DNA of 43,835 nt from Bacteroidales bacterium. GTDB lineage: Bacteria; Bacteroidota; Bacteroidia; Bacteroidales; UBA932. The translations under genes and the position numbers were made by a program. This document shows, piece by piece, positions 6,877-15,519 of this stretch. Location of the stretch: positions 1 through 43,835 of the forward strand of contig JAKSKO010000010.1 of assembly GCA_024401715.1 (NCBI GenBank). The letters run 5' to 3'. Numbering within the stretch: position 1 is the first letter of the stretch; every line of letters starts with the position of its first letter. Under the pieces are notes generated by a model. It made no database searches. It worked only from the letters and a program-made list of their open reading frames with translations, and was not told the origin of the DNA.

Positions 6877-8948
6877 GAAATTACGCTGTAGTCCTTAAGA
6901 TTGTATTTCCCGCTTTTGAGCGCCTCCACCAAGGGGGCGTTCAACGGATTGGACAGCATGGGATCACGTTCCAGAATGCGCGCCGCATAGTCCCTGGCAT
7001 CACTTAGGATAAGACCGTCCTTTGCCAGAGAAGCAATGTTCAGCTCTATAGGCATGCCGCTCTGTGCCGTTCCCTCCAGGTCTCCAGGGCCGCGCAACTT
7101 CATATCCTCTTCGGCCAGTTCAAAGCCGTTGTCCGTGGCGCACATCAGCTCTATGCGTCTCTTGCTTTCCTTTGAAAGCTTGTAATCGGTCATCAGCAGA
7201 CAATAGCTCTGGTTGCTGCCCCTTCCCACACGTCCGCGCAGCTGGTGCAGCTGTGCCAGGCCGAAGCGTTCCGCACTTTCTATGACCATAACCGTGGCAT
7301 TGGGCACATCCACACCCACTTCTATCACCGATGTTGCCACCATGATATTGGCCCTTCCGGCCACAAAGGCCTGCATGTTGAAATCCTTGTCCTGTATGCT
7401 CTGCTGGCCGTGGACTATGGCCACCTTGTAGCCGTCTTCCAGACGGAAGGCCGTTGCAATCTGCTCGAAACCCACTTCCAGGTTCTTGTAGTCCATCTTT
7501 TCGCTCTCGAAAATCAGCGGATACACCACAAATATCTGACGGCCCAGGGCAATCTGCTCCTTCATGAACTTGAACACGGCGTTGCGCTTGTCTTCATAGC
7601 AGTGTTTGGTTATGATGGGAGTTCGGCCCGGAGGCATCTCGTCCAGGACGCTAACATCAAGATCTCCATACAGCGTCATGGCCAGGGTGCGCGGGATAGG
7701 GGTTGCGGTCATCACCAGGACATGAGGCAGGAAACCGTCGCTGCGCTTGCTCCACAGGCGGGCGCGCTGGTCCACGCCAAAGCGGTGCTGCTCGTCTATC
7801 ACGGCATAGCCCAGGTTATGGAAAACCACATTTTCCTCTATAAGGGCGTGCGTTCCCACTATTATCCCTATGCTCCCGTCCTCCAGTCCGGCATGAATCT
7901 CCCTTCTTTCGGCAGTTTTCGTGCTGCCGGTAAGCAGTGCGCACCTGACACCCGTCGGGGCCAGGTACTTGCAGATATTGCGGTAATGCTGCTGGGCCAA
8001 TACCTCTGTTGGGGCCATGATGCAACTCTGGTATCCGTAGCCGTAGGCCATTAGGGCCGACAGCACAGCCACCATGGTCTTTCCGCTGCCCACATCGCCC
8101 TGCAGCAGCCTGTTCATCTGGCGTCCGCTTCTGAAATCCTCCCTTATCTCCTTTATCACCCTTTTCTGGGCCCCGGTAAGGGAATATGGCAGGGCATTAT
8201 AGCAGGCGTTGAAATCCGCGCCCACCTTGTCCATCACTATGCCGTTGCTGCCGCGCATGCGTATGTATTTTGCCTTCAGAAGGGACAGCTGCAGCAGGAA
8301 CAGTTCCTCGAACTTCAGCCTGCGCTGCGCCTTCACAAGGGCATCGGCCGAATCCGGGAAATGTATATTCCGCAACGCGAAGTGAATGGGCACAAGTTGC
8401 TTTCCCTTAAGCACATAGTCCGGAAGATTCTCCTTCACACCGGCAAGGCCAACCGCAAGTGCGGAAGACATTATCTTGTTCATCACCTTTGCGGTGACAC
8501 CGGCATTGCGCAGCTTCTCCGTTGAAGGATAGATTCCCGTCATCTTGCCGGAAAGCATATCGTCCGCTGCCGGATCTATCTCCGGGTGCACAAGGTTTAT
8601 GACCCCGTTGAACACCGAAGGCTTGCCGAAGAAGACGAACTCCAGGCCCGGTTCCAGTTTTGCGGCCACATACTTCACACCCTTGAAGAATACCAGCTCC
8701 ATGCGTCCGCTGTCATCCTCCACCCATACGCTAAGGCGCTTGGGCATCTGGTCCTTCCTCACCACCCTTGCACGTATCTGTATGTATGCCGCATCGGGCA
8801 CGACATCTGCGATACGCACAAAGCAACTGCGGTCTATGTAGCGTGTGGGATAGAAATGAAGGAGGTCCTCTATGCTCTCAAGCCCCAGTTCAGACTTGAG
8901 CAGTGCAGCCCTTTTGGTTCCCACACCCTTCAGATACTGGATTTCCAT
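6873..8948 (-). CDS. recG: ATP-dependent DNA helicase RecG
   Basis: The 691-residue protein matches the usual RecG length. Residues 1-130 contain the wedge/OB region. Walker A GDVGSGKT is at 284-291, DEQH at 385-388, followed by TATPIPRTLAMTLYGDLD and the RecG/Mfd-type motif QLRGRVGRG. RecG remodels stalled replication forks and branched recombination intermediates. The ATG at 8948 lies five bases after the -7 box at 8954-8961 and begins the canonical N-terminus MEIQYLKGVG; longer frames run through the promoter. It is divergent from pdxA and convergent with the acyltransferase. Confidence 0.97.
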   Translation of the reverse strand: MEIQYLKGVGTKRAALLKSELGLESIEDLLHFYPTRYIDRSCFVRIADVVPDAAYIQIRARVVRKDQMPKRLSVWVEDDSGRMELVFFKGVKYVAAKLEPGLEFVFFGKPSVFNGVINLVHPEIDPAADDMLSGKMTGIYPSTEKLRNAGVTAKVMNKIMSSALAVGLAGVKENLPDYVLKGKQLVPIHFALRNIHFPDSADALVKAQRRLKFEELFLLQLSLLKAKYIRMRGSNGIVMDKVGADFNACYNALPYSLTGAQKRVIKEIREDFRSGRQMNRLLQGDVGSGKTMVAVLSALMAYGYGYQSCIMAPTEVLAQQHYRNICKYLAPTGVRCALLTGSTKTAERREIHAGLEDGSIGIIVGTHALIEENVVFHNLGYAVIDEQHRFGVDQRARLWSKRSDGFLPHVLVMTATPIPRTLAMTLYGDLDVSVLDEMPPGRTPIITKHCYEDKRNAVFKFMKEQIALGRQIFVVYPLIFESEKMDYKNLEVGFEQIATAFRLEDGYKVAIVHGQQSIQDKDFNMQAFVAGRANIMVATSVIEVGVDVPNATVMVIESAERFGLAQLHQLRGRVGRGSNQSYCLLMTDYKLSKESKRRIELMCATDNGFELAEEDMKLRGPGDLEGTAQSGMPIELNIASLAKDGLILSDARDYAARILERDPMLSNPLNAPLVEALKSGKYNLKDYSVIS

Positions 8949-8953
8949 TTGCA

Positions 8954-8961
8954 CAAATATA
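8954..8961 (-). promoter_or_regulatory. -7 box TATATTTG, recG
   Basis: Consensus on the minus strand, five bases before the recG ATG. It faces away from the pdxA box across an 11-bp gap. Confidence 0.6.
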
Positions 8962-8972
8962 CTTAATTTTAT

Positions 8973-8980
8973 TATCTTTG
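8973..8980 (+). promoter_or_regulatory. -7 box TATCTTTG, pdxA-rnhA
   Basis: Consensus box, with a possible -33 TTTG at 8948-8951 (21-bp spacing). The ATG of pdxA follows 23 bases later. Confidence 0.65.
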
Positions 8981-9003
8981 TACAAACACTTATACGTATA
9001 ATT

Positions 9004-10083
9004 ATGAATAAAAAGATAGTAGTGGGTATCACCCAGGGAGACGGCAACGGAATTGGCTACGAGGTAATCATCAAGGCGCTGGCCGATGAGCGCATGCTTG
9101 ATTTGTGCACTCCCGTCATCTACGGTTCCCCTAAACTTTTCAGCTTCTACAAAAAGACACTTCACAACATAGAACATATCAACACCAATCTCATCTCCGA
9201 TGCAAAGGATGCGAAACAGAAGATTGTGAACATAGTGAACTGTCTGCCGGACAACATCTATGTGGAGCCGGGACAGCCCACACCGGAATCCGCAAAGGCG
9301 GCAATGAAGGCGCTGGAGTGCGCTGTGGCCGATGCCAAGGCCGGCAAGATTGACGTCATAGTTACAGCTCCTTTCAACAAGAGGGCCATGAACGCGGAAG
9401 GTTTCGGTTTCACCGGCCACACAGAGTTCCTGGAGAAGGCTTTCGGCGTGAACGACGCTGTTATGCTTATGGTGGCCGACAATCTGAAAATTGCCGTTGC
9501 AACCCAGCACATCCCTTTGCGCGAGGTTCCGAAAGCCATCACAAAAGACCTTCTCGTGAACAAGCTGCGCCTGATGAAGGCCTCGCTGGAGAAAGACTTC
9601 GGCATCTACGATCCCAAGATTGCAGTGCTTGGCCTGAATCCTCACTGCGGTGACGGCGGCCTGATTGGCGACGAGGAGCAGACAACCATACTTCCTGCAG
9701 TGCAGCAGGCCCAGAACGAGGGCATCATGGCCTTCGGCCCGTATTCTCCTGACGGCTTCTTCGGCCTCGGCAACTACAACAGGTTTGATGCCATTCTTGC
9801 GATGTATCACGACCAGGGACTCACTCCTTTCAAGGCTCTTGCATTCGAGCTGGGCGTAAACTATACAGCCGGTTTGCCTATAGTGCGCACATCTCCGGAC
9901 CACGGCACAGCCTACGAGCTTGCCGGCCGCGACGAGGCAGACCCTAGAAGCATGATTTCCGCAATCTACACCGCAATAGACGTCTTCCACAAACGTGCCG
10001 AGCACAAGTCTCTTATTGACTCCCGTCCGGTGCTGAAGACAAAGGTTGAAGGATTCTCGGAGAAAGGCGACGTAAATGAATAG
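9004..10083 (+). CDS. pdxA: 4-hydroxythreonine-4-phosphate dehydrogenase PdxA
   Basis: This 359-residue NAD-dependent enzyme oxidises 4-phosphohydroxy-L-threonine in the DXP-dependent route to pyridoxal phosphate. The three metal-ligand histidines are visible: His169 in TQHIPL, His214 in NPHCGDGG and His269 in YHDQG. The substrate-binding GHTEF motif lies at about 138-142, and TSPDHGTA follows near residue 300. The ATG at 9004 is the natural start (MNKKIVVGITQGDGNGIG); the frame upstream of it overlaps recG. The last eight bases overlap rnhA, implying translational coupling. A PLP-binding YggS protein is encoded 3.5 kb away but is not in the same operon. Confidence 0.95.
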   Translation: MNKKIVVGITQGDGNGIGYEVIIKALADERMLDLCTPVIYGSPKLFSFYKKTLHNIEHINTNLISDAKDAKQKIVNIVNCLPDNIYVEPGQPTPESAKAAMKALECAVADAKAGKIDVIVTAPFNKRAMNAEGFGFTGHTEFLEKAFGVNDAVMLMVADNLKIAVATQHIPLREVPKAITKDLLVNKLRLMKASLEKDFGIYDPKIAVLGLNPHCGDGGLIGDEEQTTILPAVQQAQNEGIMAFGPYSPDGFFGLGNYNRFDAILAMYHDQGLTPFKALAFELGVNYTAGLPIVRTSPDHGTAYELAGRDEADPRSMISAIYTAIDVFHKRAEHKSLIDSRPVLKTKVEGFSEKGDVNE

Positions 10084-10573
10084 ACCCCCCATCACATTAT
10101 ACACCGATGGAGCGTGCAGTGGTAATCCCGGGCCTGGCGGCTACGGGATTATTCTTCAGTGCAACGGCCTGGAAAAGGAGCTTAGTGCCGGCTTTGCCCG
10201 CACAACCAACAACCGCATGGAACTGCTGGCCGTAATCGTGGGGCTTGAAAGCATCAAGTGGGAGAATGCCGAAGTTAACGTCTACAGCGACAGCACCTAT
10301 GTGGTGAAGGCCCTTAACGAAGGCTGGCTGCAGAAATGGGTGAAAACCGGTTTCAAAAAGGTGAAGAACGTGGACCTGTGGCAGAGATTCCTGCAGATTT
10401 ATCCCAAGCACAAGGTAAGCTTCCACTGGGTGAAGGGCCATGCATCCAACCCTCTGAACGAGCGTTGCGACCGTCTTGCCGTTGCAGCAGGCGCCGGAGC
10501 CGTTGCATCAGGCCGCATCCTGCCCCAGGACCAGGGTTTCATCGCCGCGGAAGAAGAGTGCAAACTCCTTTAA
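10076..10573 (+). CDS. rnhA: Ribonuclease HI
   Basis: A 165-residue RNase HI that cuts RNA in RNA-DNA hybrids. The catalytic set is complete: Asp11 (YTDGACSGNPGPGG), Glu49 (NNRMELLA), Asp72 (YSDSTY) and Asp132 (NERCDRLA), with His122 in VKGHASN. A basic handle-like region (KWVKTGFKKVKN) is present. A tail of about 25 residues after the last catalytic helix makes it slightly longer than E. coli RNase HI. It overlaps the 3' end of pdxA by eight bases and is converged upon by a DUF486 gene. Confidence 0.96.
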   Translation: MNRPPITLYTDGACSGNPGPGGYGIILQCNGLEKELSAGFARTTNNRMELLAVIVGLESIKWENAEVNVYSDSTYVVKALNEGWLQKWVKTGFKKVKNVDLWQRFLQIYPKHKVSFHWVKGHASNPLNERCDRLAVAAGAGAVASGRILPQDQGFIAAEEECKLL

Positions 10574-10577
10574 CTTC

Positions 10578-10946
10578 TTACTTCAAAAATACGAAGAAGA
10601 CTGCCAGGATAAGGCAGAAGAAGGCAGCGATGTGATTCCACTGAATTGTCTCTCCCTTGAAACAGAAGATGACTATGCAGCTGAACACGGTAAGGGACAC
10701 CACCTCCTGGATAACCTTAAGCTGGACAAGTGAGAAGGGGCCGCCATTTATCTGGCTTCCTATCCTGTTTGCCGGCACCTGGCAGATGTACTCGAACAGG
10801 GCAATTCCCCAGGAAAAAAGAATGATGCCTATCAGCGGCCAAGAAGTGCTTATATTCATTTCCTGAAGCTTCAGGTGGCCATACCAGGCGAAGGTCATGA
10901 AAATATTGGAAAGTATAAGCAACAGTATAGTCCAAAGTATCTGCAT
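10578..10946 (-). CDS. DUF486 (DMT-like) four-helix membrane protein
   Basis: This 122-residue protein is almost wholly hydrophobic, with four predicted membrane helices at about 3-20, 36-52, 78-94 and 103-121. The segments TFAWYGHLK, ISTSWPLIGIILFSWGIALFEY and PANRIG are characteristic of DUF486, a small-multidrug-resistance-like branch of the DMT superfamily. No substrate is known. It has its own promoter, divergent from the tRNA-Arg promoter. Confidence 0.9.
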   Translation of the reverse strand: MQILWTILLLILSNIFMTFAWYGHLKLQEMNISTSWPLIGIILFSWGIALFEYICQVPANRIGSQINGGPFSLVQLKVIQEVVSLTVFSCIVIFCFKGETIQWNHIAAFFCLILAVFFVFLK

Positions 10947-10969
10947 AATTGTCTTTTTAAAATCGGACG

Positions 10970-10977
10970 CAAATTTA
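10970..10977 (-). promoter_or_regulatory. -7 box TAAATTTG, DUF486 gene
   Basis: Consensus on the minus strand, 23 bases before the ATG at 10946. Paired divergently with 10990-10997 across a 12-bp gap. Confidence 0.55.
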
Positions 10978-10989
10978 ATAAAATTATGC

Positions 10990-10997
10990 TAACTTTG
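10990..10997 (+). promoter_or_regulatory. -7 box TAACTTTG, tRNA-Arg
   Basis: Consensus box ending 12 bases before the tRNA 5' end. Confidence 0.6.
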
Positions 10998-11009
10998 CAC
11001 AAGTTAAAC

Positions 11010-11081
11010 GGCCCCTTAGTTTAATGGATAAAATTTGGGATTCCGGTTCCCACGATGGGCGTTCGATTCGCCCAGGGGTCA
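11010..11081 (+). tRNA. tRNA-Arg (anticodon CCG)
   Basis: The 72-nt sequence folds as a full cloverleaf. The acceptor stem is 11010-11016/11074-11080 (one G-T), with discriminator A11081. The D-stem is GTTT/AAAT. The anticodon stem is 11036-11040/11048-11052 with loop TTCCGGT, placing CCG at the anticodon, which reads the arginine codon CGG. The T-stem is GGGCG/CGCCC with loop TTCGATT. The 3' CCA is not encoded. It has its own promoter and a terminator immediately downstream. Confidence 0.95.
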
Positions 11082-11088
11082 CAAAAAA

Positions 11089-11112
11089 GGCTGACGCAAG
11101 TCAGCCCTTTTT
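11089..11112 (+). terminator. Intrinsic terminator after tRNA-Arg
   Basis: A seven-bp stem GGCTGAC/GTCAGCC with a GCAA tetraloop is followed by CTTTTT and preceded by A6. The A tract makes it usable in both directions, so it may also end the convergent cyuA-like transcript, whose stop is at 11119. Confidence 0.9.
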
Positions 11113-11118
11113 CGTATG

Positions 11119-12414
11119 TCAGTTTTTCAACATGATGTCCAGGATGACGTCATCGGTGGTGCTCATACCATCGCAGCCCAAAGTTCCCACGTGGCTGATG
11201 GTGCTTTCTATATCGCAGCCCACAATGCCCTCGCCATTATTGAAGCCCCTGCCCTTCTTTGCGGCAAAATAGGCATCAACGGCCGATGAAACGCCTGTGG
11301 CAATCTTTGTGGCGCAGGAACTTTTGGCTCCGTCGCATATCACGCCAGAAATTGTTGCAAGGGTGGTCTGAACGGCCATCTCCACCTGCTCCACCGAAAG
11401 GCCGTCCATATAGCACAGGGCACCGCTTACGCCTGCACTTGCAGCAACGGCGCCGCAATAGGCGCTAAGCCTTCCTATGGATTCCGTGATATGGATGGTT
11501 ATGAGGTGGGAAACGAAAAGGCCGCGTATCATTGCCTCGCGGCCAAGATTCTTGAACTGGCAGAAGCGTATCACCGGAAGGGAACAGGTCATGCCCTGGT
11601 TTCCGCTGCCGCTTGTAGTCATCACCGGAAGCGGACAGCCGTTCATCCTGGCATCACTTCCCGCCGCGGCAAAGCCGCTTAGGTTGTTGCGCAGGTCGTT
11701 GCCGTAACTGCCGTCTGCAATGCCTTCATATATGGTCTTTCCTATGGCAATGCCCCACTCGTTCCTGAGGCCCTCTTCGGCAATGGCGCTGTTGTATTCT
11801 ATAACCTTCCCGAACAGTTCACTGATATCGTCCAGGTCTATCTCCGAGGCCATCCTGCATATGAGGTCTATGGTAAGGAAACTCCTGTCCGTATAATTCT
11901 CCGACACCGCAATGCGGTTCTCCTGGCAGGAGGTATCACCCTCACCCATAAGGCTTTTGCCGTTCAACCATATGCGCGTAACATTGGTATGAAGATCTAT
12001 CAGCTCCACCAGAGCCTTGTCTTCCCCGCATGTGCCCTCAAGCCTTATGTAAAGCTTCGGCACGTTCTTTTCCAGATGGATGCCTGTCTTGCACCTCGCC
12101 ACATAGGCCTGCACCTTCGGAAGATCTTCCTTCTTCACATCGGCAAAGACCATAAGTTTCTTCTCGCTGTCTCCAAGCACCGCACCCATGGCCAGGGCGA
12201 ATTCAATGCCCACCTGTCCGTCCGAATTGGGGATATGCACGCTCTTCACGTTCTTGATCATGTTTCCGGACAGAAACACGTCCATGGTGTCCGGAAGCCT
12301 GCCGCCGAAAGCCTTCACCAGAAGACTGGCCGCATATGCAAGCGCAATAGGCTCTGTACAACCCTCGGCAGGAACAATCTCCTCCTTCAAGATACTTAGA
12401 ATCTTCTCTTTCAT
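11119..12414 (-). CDS. cyuA: L-cysteine desulfidase / UPF0597 (CyuA-like)
   Basis: The 431-residue protein belongs to the UPF0597/YhaM/CyuA family, iron-sulfur enzymes related to the serine dehydratase alpha chain that degrade L-cysteine to pyruvate, sulfide and ammonia. Family motifs are visible: AEGCTEPIA with Cys19, NDLRNNLSGFAAAGSDARMNGC, TTSGSGNQG, and CDGAKSSCATKIATGV near the C-terminus with cluster-type cysteines. It overlaps the upstream glycosyltransferase by four bases (ATGA), so translation is probably coupled. Substrate (cysteine versus another thiol or serine) is inferred from family only. Confidence 0.88.
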   Translation of the reverse strand: MKEKILSILKEEIVPAEGCTEPIALAYAASLLVKAFGGRLPDTMDVFLSGNMIKNVKSVHIPNSDGQVGIEFALAMGAVLGDSEKKLMVFADVKKEDLPKVQAYVARCKTGIHLEKNVPKLYIRLEGTCGEDKALVELIDLHTNVTRIWLNGKSLMGEGDTSCQENRIAVSENYTDRSFLTIDLICRMASEIDLDDISELFGKVIEYNSAIAEEGLRNEWGIAIGKTIYEGIADGSYGNDLRNNLSGFAAAGSDARMNGCPLPVMTTSGSGNQGMTCSLPVIRFCQFKNLGREAMIRGLFVSHLITIHITESIGRLSAYCGAVAASAGVSGALCYMDGLSVEQVEMAVQTTLATISGVICDGAKSSCATKIATGVSSAVDAYFAAKKGRGFNNGEGIVGCDIESTISHVGTLGCDGMSTTDDVILDIMLKN

Positions 12415-13571
12415 ACGGTCTTCTTCTCTTCTATCAATTGCTCTATCAGCAGCATGATGTCACGGCACACATGCGGATTGGCGTTCTGACGCTGTGCATC
12501 CAGCATTTTCTGGCGGAAGGTCATGTCGTGGCATAGTCGCATTGCAATCTGGGCCTGCATCTCAACCGTCTCGGCGCTGCAAGACATGCCGTGGCTGTTG
12601 AAGAATCTCTTGTTGTTCTCCTCAAGATCTGCAGTAGCCGTAGTGTGGATGACAGGGATGTTCTTGACGGCAGCCTCGGTGCTTGTAATACCGCCAGGCT
12701 TGGTGAAAAGCACATCGCAGGCATCCATCAGCAGAGGCACATCGTTGGTGTAGCCCAGCACCGTAAAGGCGTTGCAGTCCATGAACTGCTTTGAAAGACT
12801 CTTGCGCATCTTTTCGTTGTTGCCGCACACGCAAATCACACGGTCATTGTCGTTAACCTGCTCCAGAAGGGCGCGTATCTGCTTGCCCAGATCCCCGAAG
12901 CCCATGGAGCCCGACATCAGCAGATACCATTTTCCACCAGGATCCCTTGGGACGATGTTATACATCTTGCGTATCTTGTTCCTTGCAGTCTCCTGATCCA
13001 CGCGCTTTGTAAACTTGCGCTCATCCACGGGAATGCCGATAGGGGCAATCTCGTTTGCAGGTATTCTCTTTTTCAGGAAGTGGTCTGTAAGGTCCTTGTG
13101 AGGAATCACAACGCGGTCCGTCTCTGTCTCGGGCACGAATGGAATGCAGACGTAATCCGTCATCACATAAATGGAAGGGAGTTTGAACAGGCCCTTGCGC
13201 TTGAGGTATGTAATAGCTTCGGCAGGAAAAAGATGGCAGCAGATTACTGCATCATAACCGCCGTCCTCAATCATCCCGAGCAGCTTTTTCGCATAAATCT
13301 TGTTTACCGTATAAACGGGCGATTTCACATTTCGGCCCAAACGCGAAAGGCCGTCGCTGATCCAGTCACCAATCTTGTAGATAGGTTTGAAAATAGTTCC
13401 AAGCGAGTGAACATAGATATCAGACACCATGGTTGCAGCCGACTGGCTGAATGCTCCGATGGTATCCACAAAATCGCTCTCGATGCCATTTTCTGTGCAA
13501 TAGCTCTTTATGGCACGTGCGGCACTGTTGTGCCCCTCGCCTGTCGTAACCGACAAAATAAGTACTTTCAT
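12411..13571 (-). CDS. GT28-type glycosyltransferase (MGDG synthase / UgtP-like)
   Basis: This protein of about 386 residues has the MGDG-synthase N-terminal motif MKVLILSVTTGEGHNSAARA and the C-terminal GT28 nucleotide-sugar region (KPGGITSTEAAVKNIPVI). Relatives transfer glucose or galactose from a UDP-sugar to diacylglycerol at the inner membrane face, so a glycolipid role is likely. The ATG at 13571 is used; a TTG one codon earlier is less likely. First gene of a two-gene operon with the CyuA-like gene, divergent from yggS. Confidence 0.85.
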   Translation of the reverse strand: MKVLILSVTTGEGHNSAARAIKSYCTENGIESDFVDTIGAFSQSAATMVSDIYVHSLGTIFKPIYKIGDWISDGLSRLGRNVKSPVYTVNKIYAKKLLGMIEDGGYDAVICCHLFPAEAITYLKRKGLFKLPSIYVMTDYVCIPFVPETETDRVVIPHKDLTDHFLKKRIPANEIAPIGIPVDERKFTKRVDQETARNKIRKMYNIVPRDPGGKWYLLMSGSMGFGDLGKQIRALLEQVNDNDRVICVCGNNEKMRKSLSKQFMDCNAFTVLGYTNDVPLLMDACDVLFTKPGGITSTEAAVKNIPVIHTTATADLEENNKRFFNSHGMSCSAETVEMQAQIAMRLCHDMTFRQKMLDAQRQNANPHVCRDIMLLIEQLIEEKKTV

Positions 13572-13587
13572 CAATAATCGTTTTAAA

Positions 13588-13595
13588 CAAATTTA
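13588..13595 (-). promoter_or_regulatory. -7 box TAAATTTG, GT28-cyuA operon
   Basis: Consensus on the minus strand, 16 bases before the ATG at 13571. Faces away from 13608-13615 across a 12-bp gap. Confidence 0.6.
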
Positions 13596-13607
13596 ATAAT
13601 ATTATCT

Positions 13608-13615
13608 TAACTTTG
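13608..13615 (+). promoter_or_regulatory. -7 box TAACTTTG, yggS-like gene
   Basis: Consensus box seven bases before the ATG at 13623, predicting a very short or absent leader. Confidence 0.6.
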
Positions 13616-13622
13616 CAATGTT

Positions 13623-14297
13623 ATGAAAGACATAATAGCAGCAAACATAAAGCGCATCAGACAGAACATTCCCGATGGCGTGAAGTATGTGGTTGTTAGC
13701 AAGTTCCGCCCTCTGGAACAGTTGCAGGCCGCATATGATGCAGGGGAAAGGCTCTTTGCCGAAAGCCGTCCCGCAGAGCTTGTGCAGAAAGTGGCCGCAC
13801 TGCCGCAGGACATACAGTGGCATTTCATAGGCCATCTGCAGACAAACAAGCTTAAGATGGTACTGCCGCACTGCAGCCTAGTCCAGAGCGTGGATTCCGT
13901 GCATCTTATGGAGGCGATGGAAAAATATTGCGAGGCTAACGCCCTACATGTGGACATACTCATGGAAGTTCATGTTGCGAAGGAGGAGGCCAAACAGGGT
14001 TTCAGCCCCGAAGAGTGCCTGGAATTCTACCGTAACGAAAGCTGGAAGGCATTCCCCCACCTGAACTTCTGCGGCCTTATGGCCATGGCATCTTTCACAG
14101 ATGATACAGGCAGGATTGAAGCTGATTTCGCTCTGGCGAAAGAACTTTACGATAATGTTTGCGCAATGCCCTGCCGTCCGCCTCATTTCACGGAGCTGTC
14201 CATAGGAATGAGCCAGGACTACACCCTTGCAATAAAACACGGTTCCACCATGGTGCGCGTGGGAAGTGCAACATTTGAAGACACAATGTTTAAATAG
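13623..14297 (+). CDS. YggS/PLPBP-family pyridoxal phosphate-binding protein
   Basis: This 224-residue, single-domain PLP-binding protein has the PLP lysine at Lys27 (VVSKFRP). Other motifs are LFAESRPAEL (usually FGENxxQE), WHFIGHLQTNK and the phosphate-binding LSIGMSQDY. The family regulates intracellular PLP and affects amino-acid pools and has no established catalytic turnover. The FAESRPAEL variant differs from the common FGENRVQE but keeps the overall pattern. A glycosyltransferase lies 43 bases downstream on the same strand and may be co-transcribed. Confidence 0.92.
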   Translation: MKDIIAANIKRIRQNIPDGVKYVVVSKFRPLEQLQAAYDAGERLFAESRPAELVQKVAALPQDIQWHFIGHLQTNKLKMVLPHCSLVQSVDSVHLMEAMEKYCEANALHVDILMEVHVAKEEAKQGFSPEECLEFYRNESWKAFPHLNFCGLMAMASFTDDTGRIEADFALAKELYDNVCAMPCRPPHFTELSIGMSQDYTLAIKHGSTMVRVGSATFEDTMFK

Positions 14298-14340
14298 AGG
14301 GAATTTTTCGTATATTTACAAGAACGAGAAAAGACAGATA

Positions 14341-15498
14341 ATGAAAGTTCTATACGTAGTAAACAATCTGTATGGCGTTGGAAACGGCCTTAACGCAAGT
14401 GCCCGCACATCAATCGCCAATCTTAAGAAGATGGGCCTGGACGTAAGAAGCCTTTCGATGGCCAACCGCCTTGCCGACAGTCCGCAGCCGGAATTTATCG
14501 TCCCCGCATACAAGTTCCCTTTATTCCAGCCTTTGATAGAGGCGCAGAACTACTATTTTGCGGAAACAGACTATAATGTTGTGCGTGAGGCACTTGAGTG
14601 GGCCGATATAGTGCATCTGGAAGAGCCTTTCGGCCTTCAGTACCGCGTGGCCTGCATGGCGAACGCCATGGGTGTTCCCGTTGTCGGGACCTACCACCTT
14701 CATCCGGAGAACATCTTCTGCAACATAAAGATGGCTTGGTGCAGAAGCCTTAACGGCGCCCTGCTGTGGCTTTGGAAAGTATTCATCTTTGACAAGTGCA
14801 GCCACCTCCAGTGTCCAACCAAGAACGTCACAGACCGTCTTACACGATACAGATTCAAAGCAAAACTCCACACCATATCCAACGGTCTCACCATTTACGG
14901 AGACTCTATGGAGAACAGTTGCCAGACAGACCCGTACCTCATCACATGCATAGGCCGTCTGTCCAACGAGAAAGACCAGTACACCCTTCTGAGGTCCATG
15001 CGCTACAGCAAATATGCCGACAAGATACAGCTGTATTTCGCAGGAGCCGGCCCGGAAGAGCATCGCATAAAGCTGTACGCAGAGGATCTGGTGGAGGCCG
15101 GAGTAATCAAGAACAAGCCTAAGTTCGGTTTCCACACCATAGACCAGCTTAACGAGCTGTCATCCAAGGCATATCTCTATATCCATTGTGCCGACGTGGA
15201 GGTTGAGGGTCTGTCTTGCGTGGAGGCATTAAGGCAGGGTTCAGTTCCTGTTATTGCCAAGGCACGCCTCAGCGGCACACCGCAGTTCGCGCTGGATTCA
15301 CGCAGCCTCTTCAAGGCAGGTAATGCAAGAGACCTGGCCGCCAAGATAGACTGGTGGATAGAGCATCCGGCAGAGCATGACGAGATGCGTCCGAAGTACA
15401 AGGCTTCCGTAGAGCAGTACGAGATAAGCAAATCCATGGAGCAGCTTGTGGACATGTACAAAAATGCGATTGCCGAAAACGACAACCGCAACAAATAA
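14341..15498 (+). CDS. GT4-family glycosyltransferase
   Basis: A 385-residue GT-B glycosyltransferase. The N-terminal Rossmann start MKVLYVVNNLYGVGNGLNASA and a C-terminal GT4 core are clear: ITCIGRLSNEKDQYTLLRS, then EVEGLSCVEALRQGSVPVI containing the EX7E-type glutamates. It should use a nucleotide-activated sugar for an envelope glycan or glycolipid, but the acceptor cannot be told from sequence. The start at 14341 is preferred over in-frame codons from 14266 onwards because those overlap yggS and lack the family N-terminus. Confidence 0.88.
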   Translation: MKVLYVVNNLYGVGNGLNASARTSIANLKKMGLDVRSLSMANRLADSPQPEFIVPAYKFPLFQPLIEAQNYYFAETDYNVVREALEWADIVHLEEPFGLQYRVACMANAMGVPVVGTYHLHPENIFCNIKMAWCRSLNGALLWLWKVFIFDKCSHLQCPTKNVTDRLTRYRFKAKLHTISNGLTIYGDSMENSCQTDPYLITCIGRLSNEKDQYTLLRSMRYSKYADKIQLYFAGAGPEEHRIKLYAEDLVEAGVIKNKPKFGFHTIDQLNELSSKAYLYIHCADVEVEGLSCVEALRQGSVPVIAKARLSGTPQFALDSRSLFKAGNARDLAAKIDWWIEHPAEHDEMRPKYKASVEQYEISKSMEQLVDMYKNAIAENDNRNK

Positions 15499-15519
15499 TC
15501 ACAACAAATATTCAGCACG

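Noticed and set aside
8890-10104. 404-residue open frame antisense to pdxA and the recG end
   Set aside because: It is a shadow of pdxA: its protein has no domain and is unusually rich in His, Cys and Val, and the sense strand carries all PdxA motifs.
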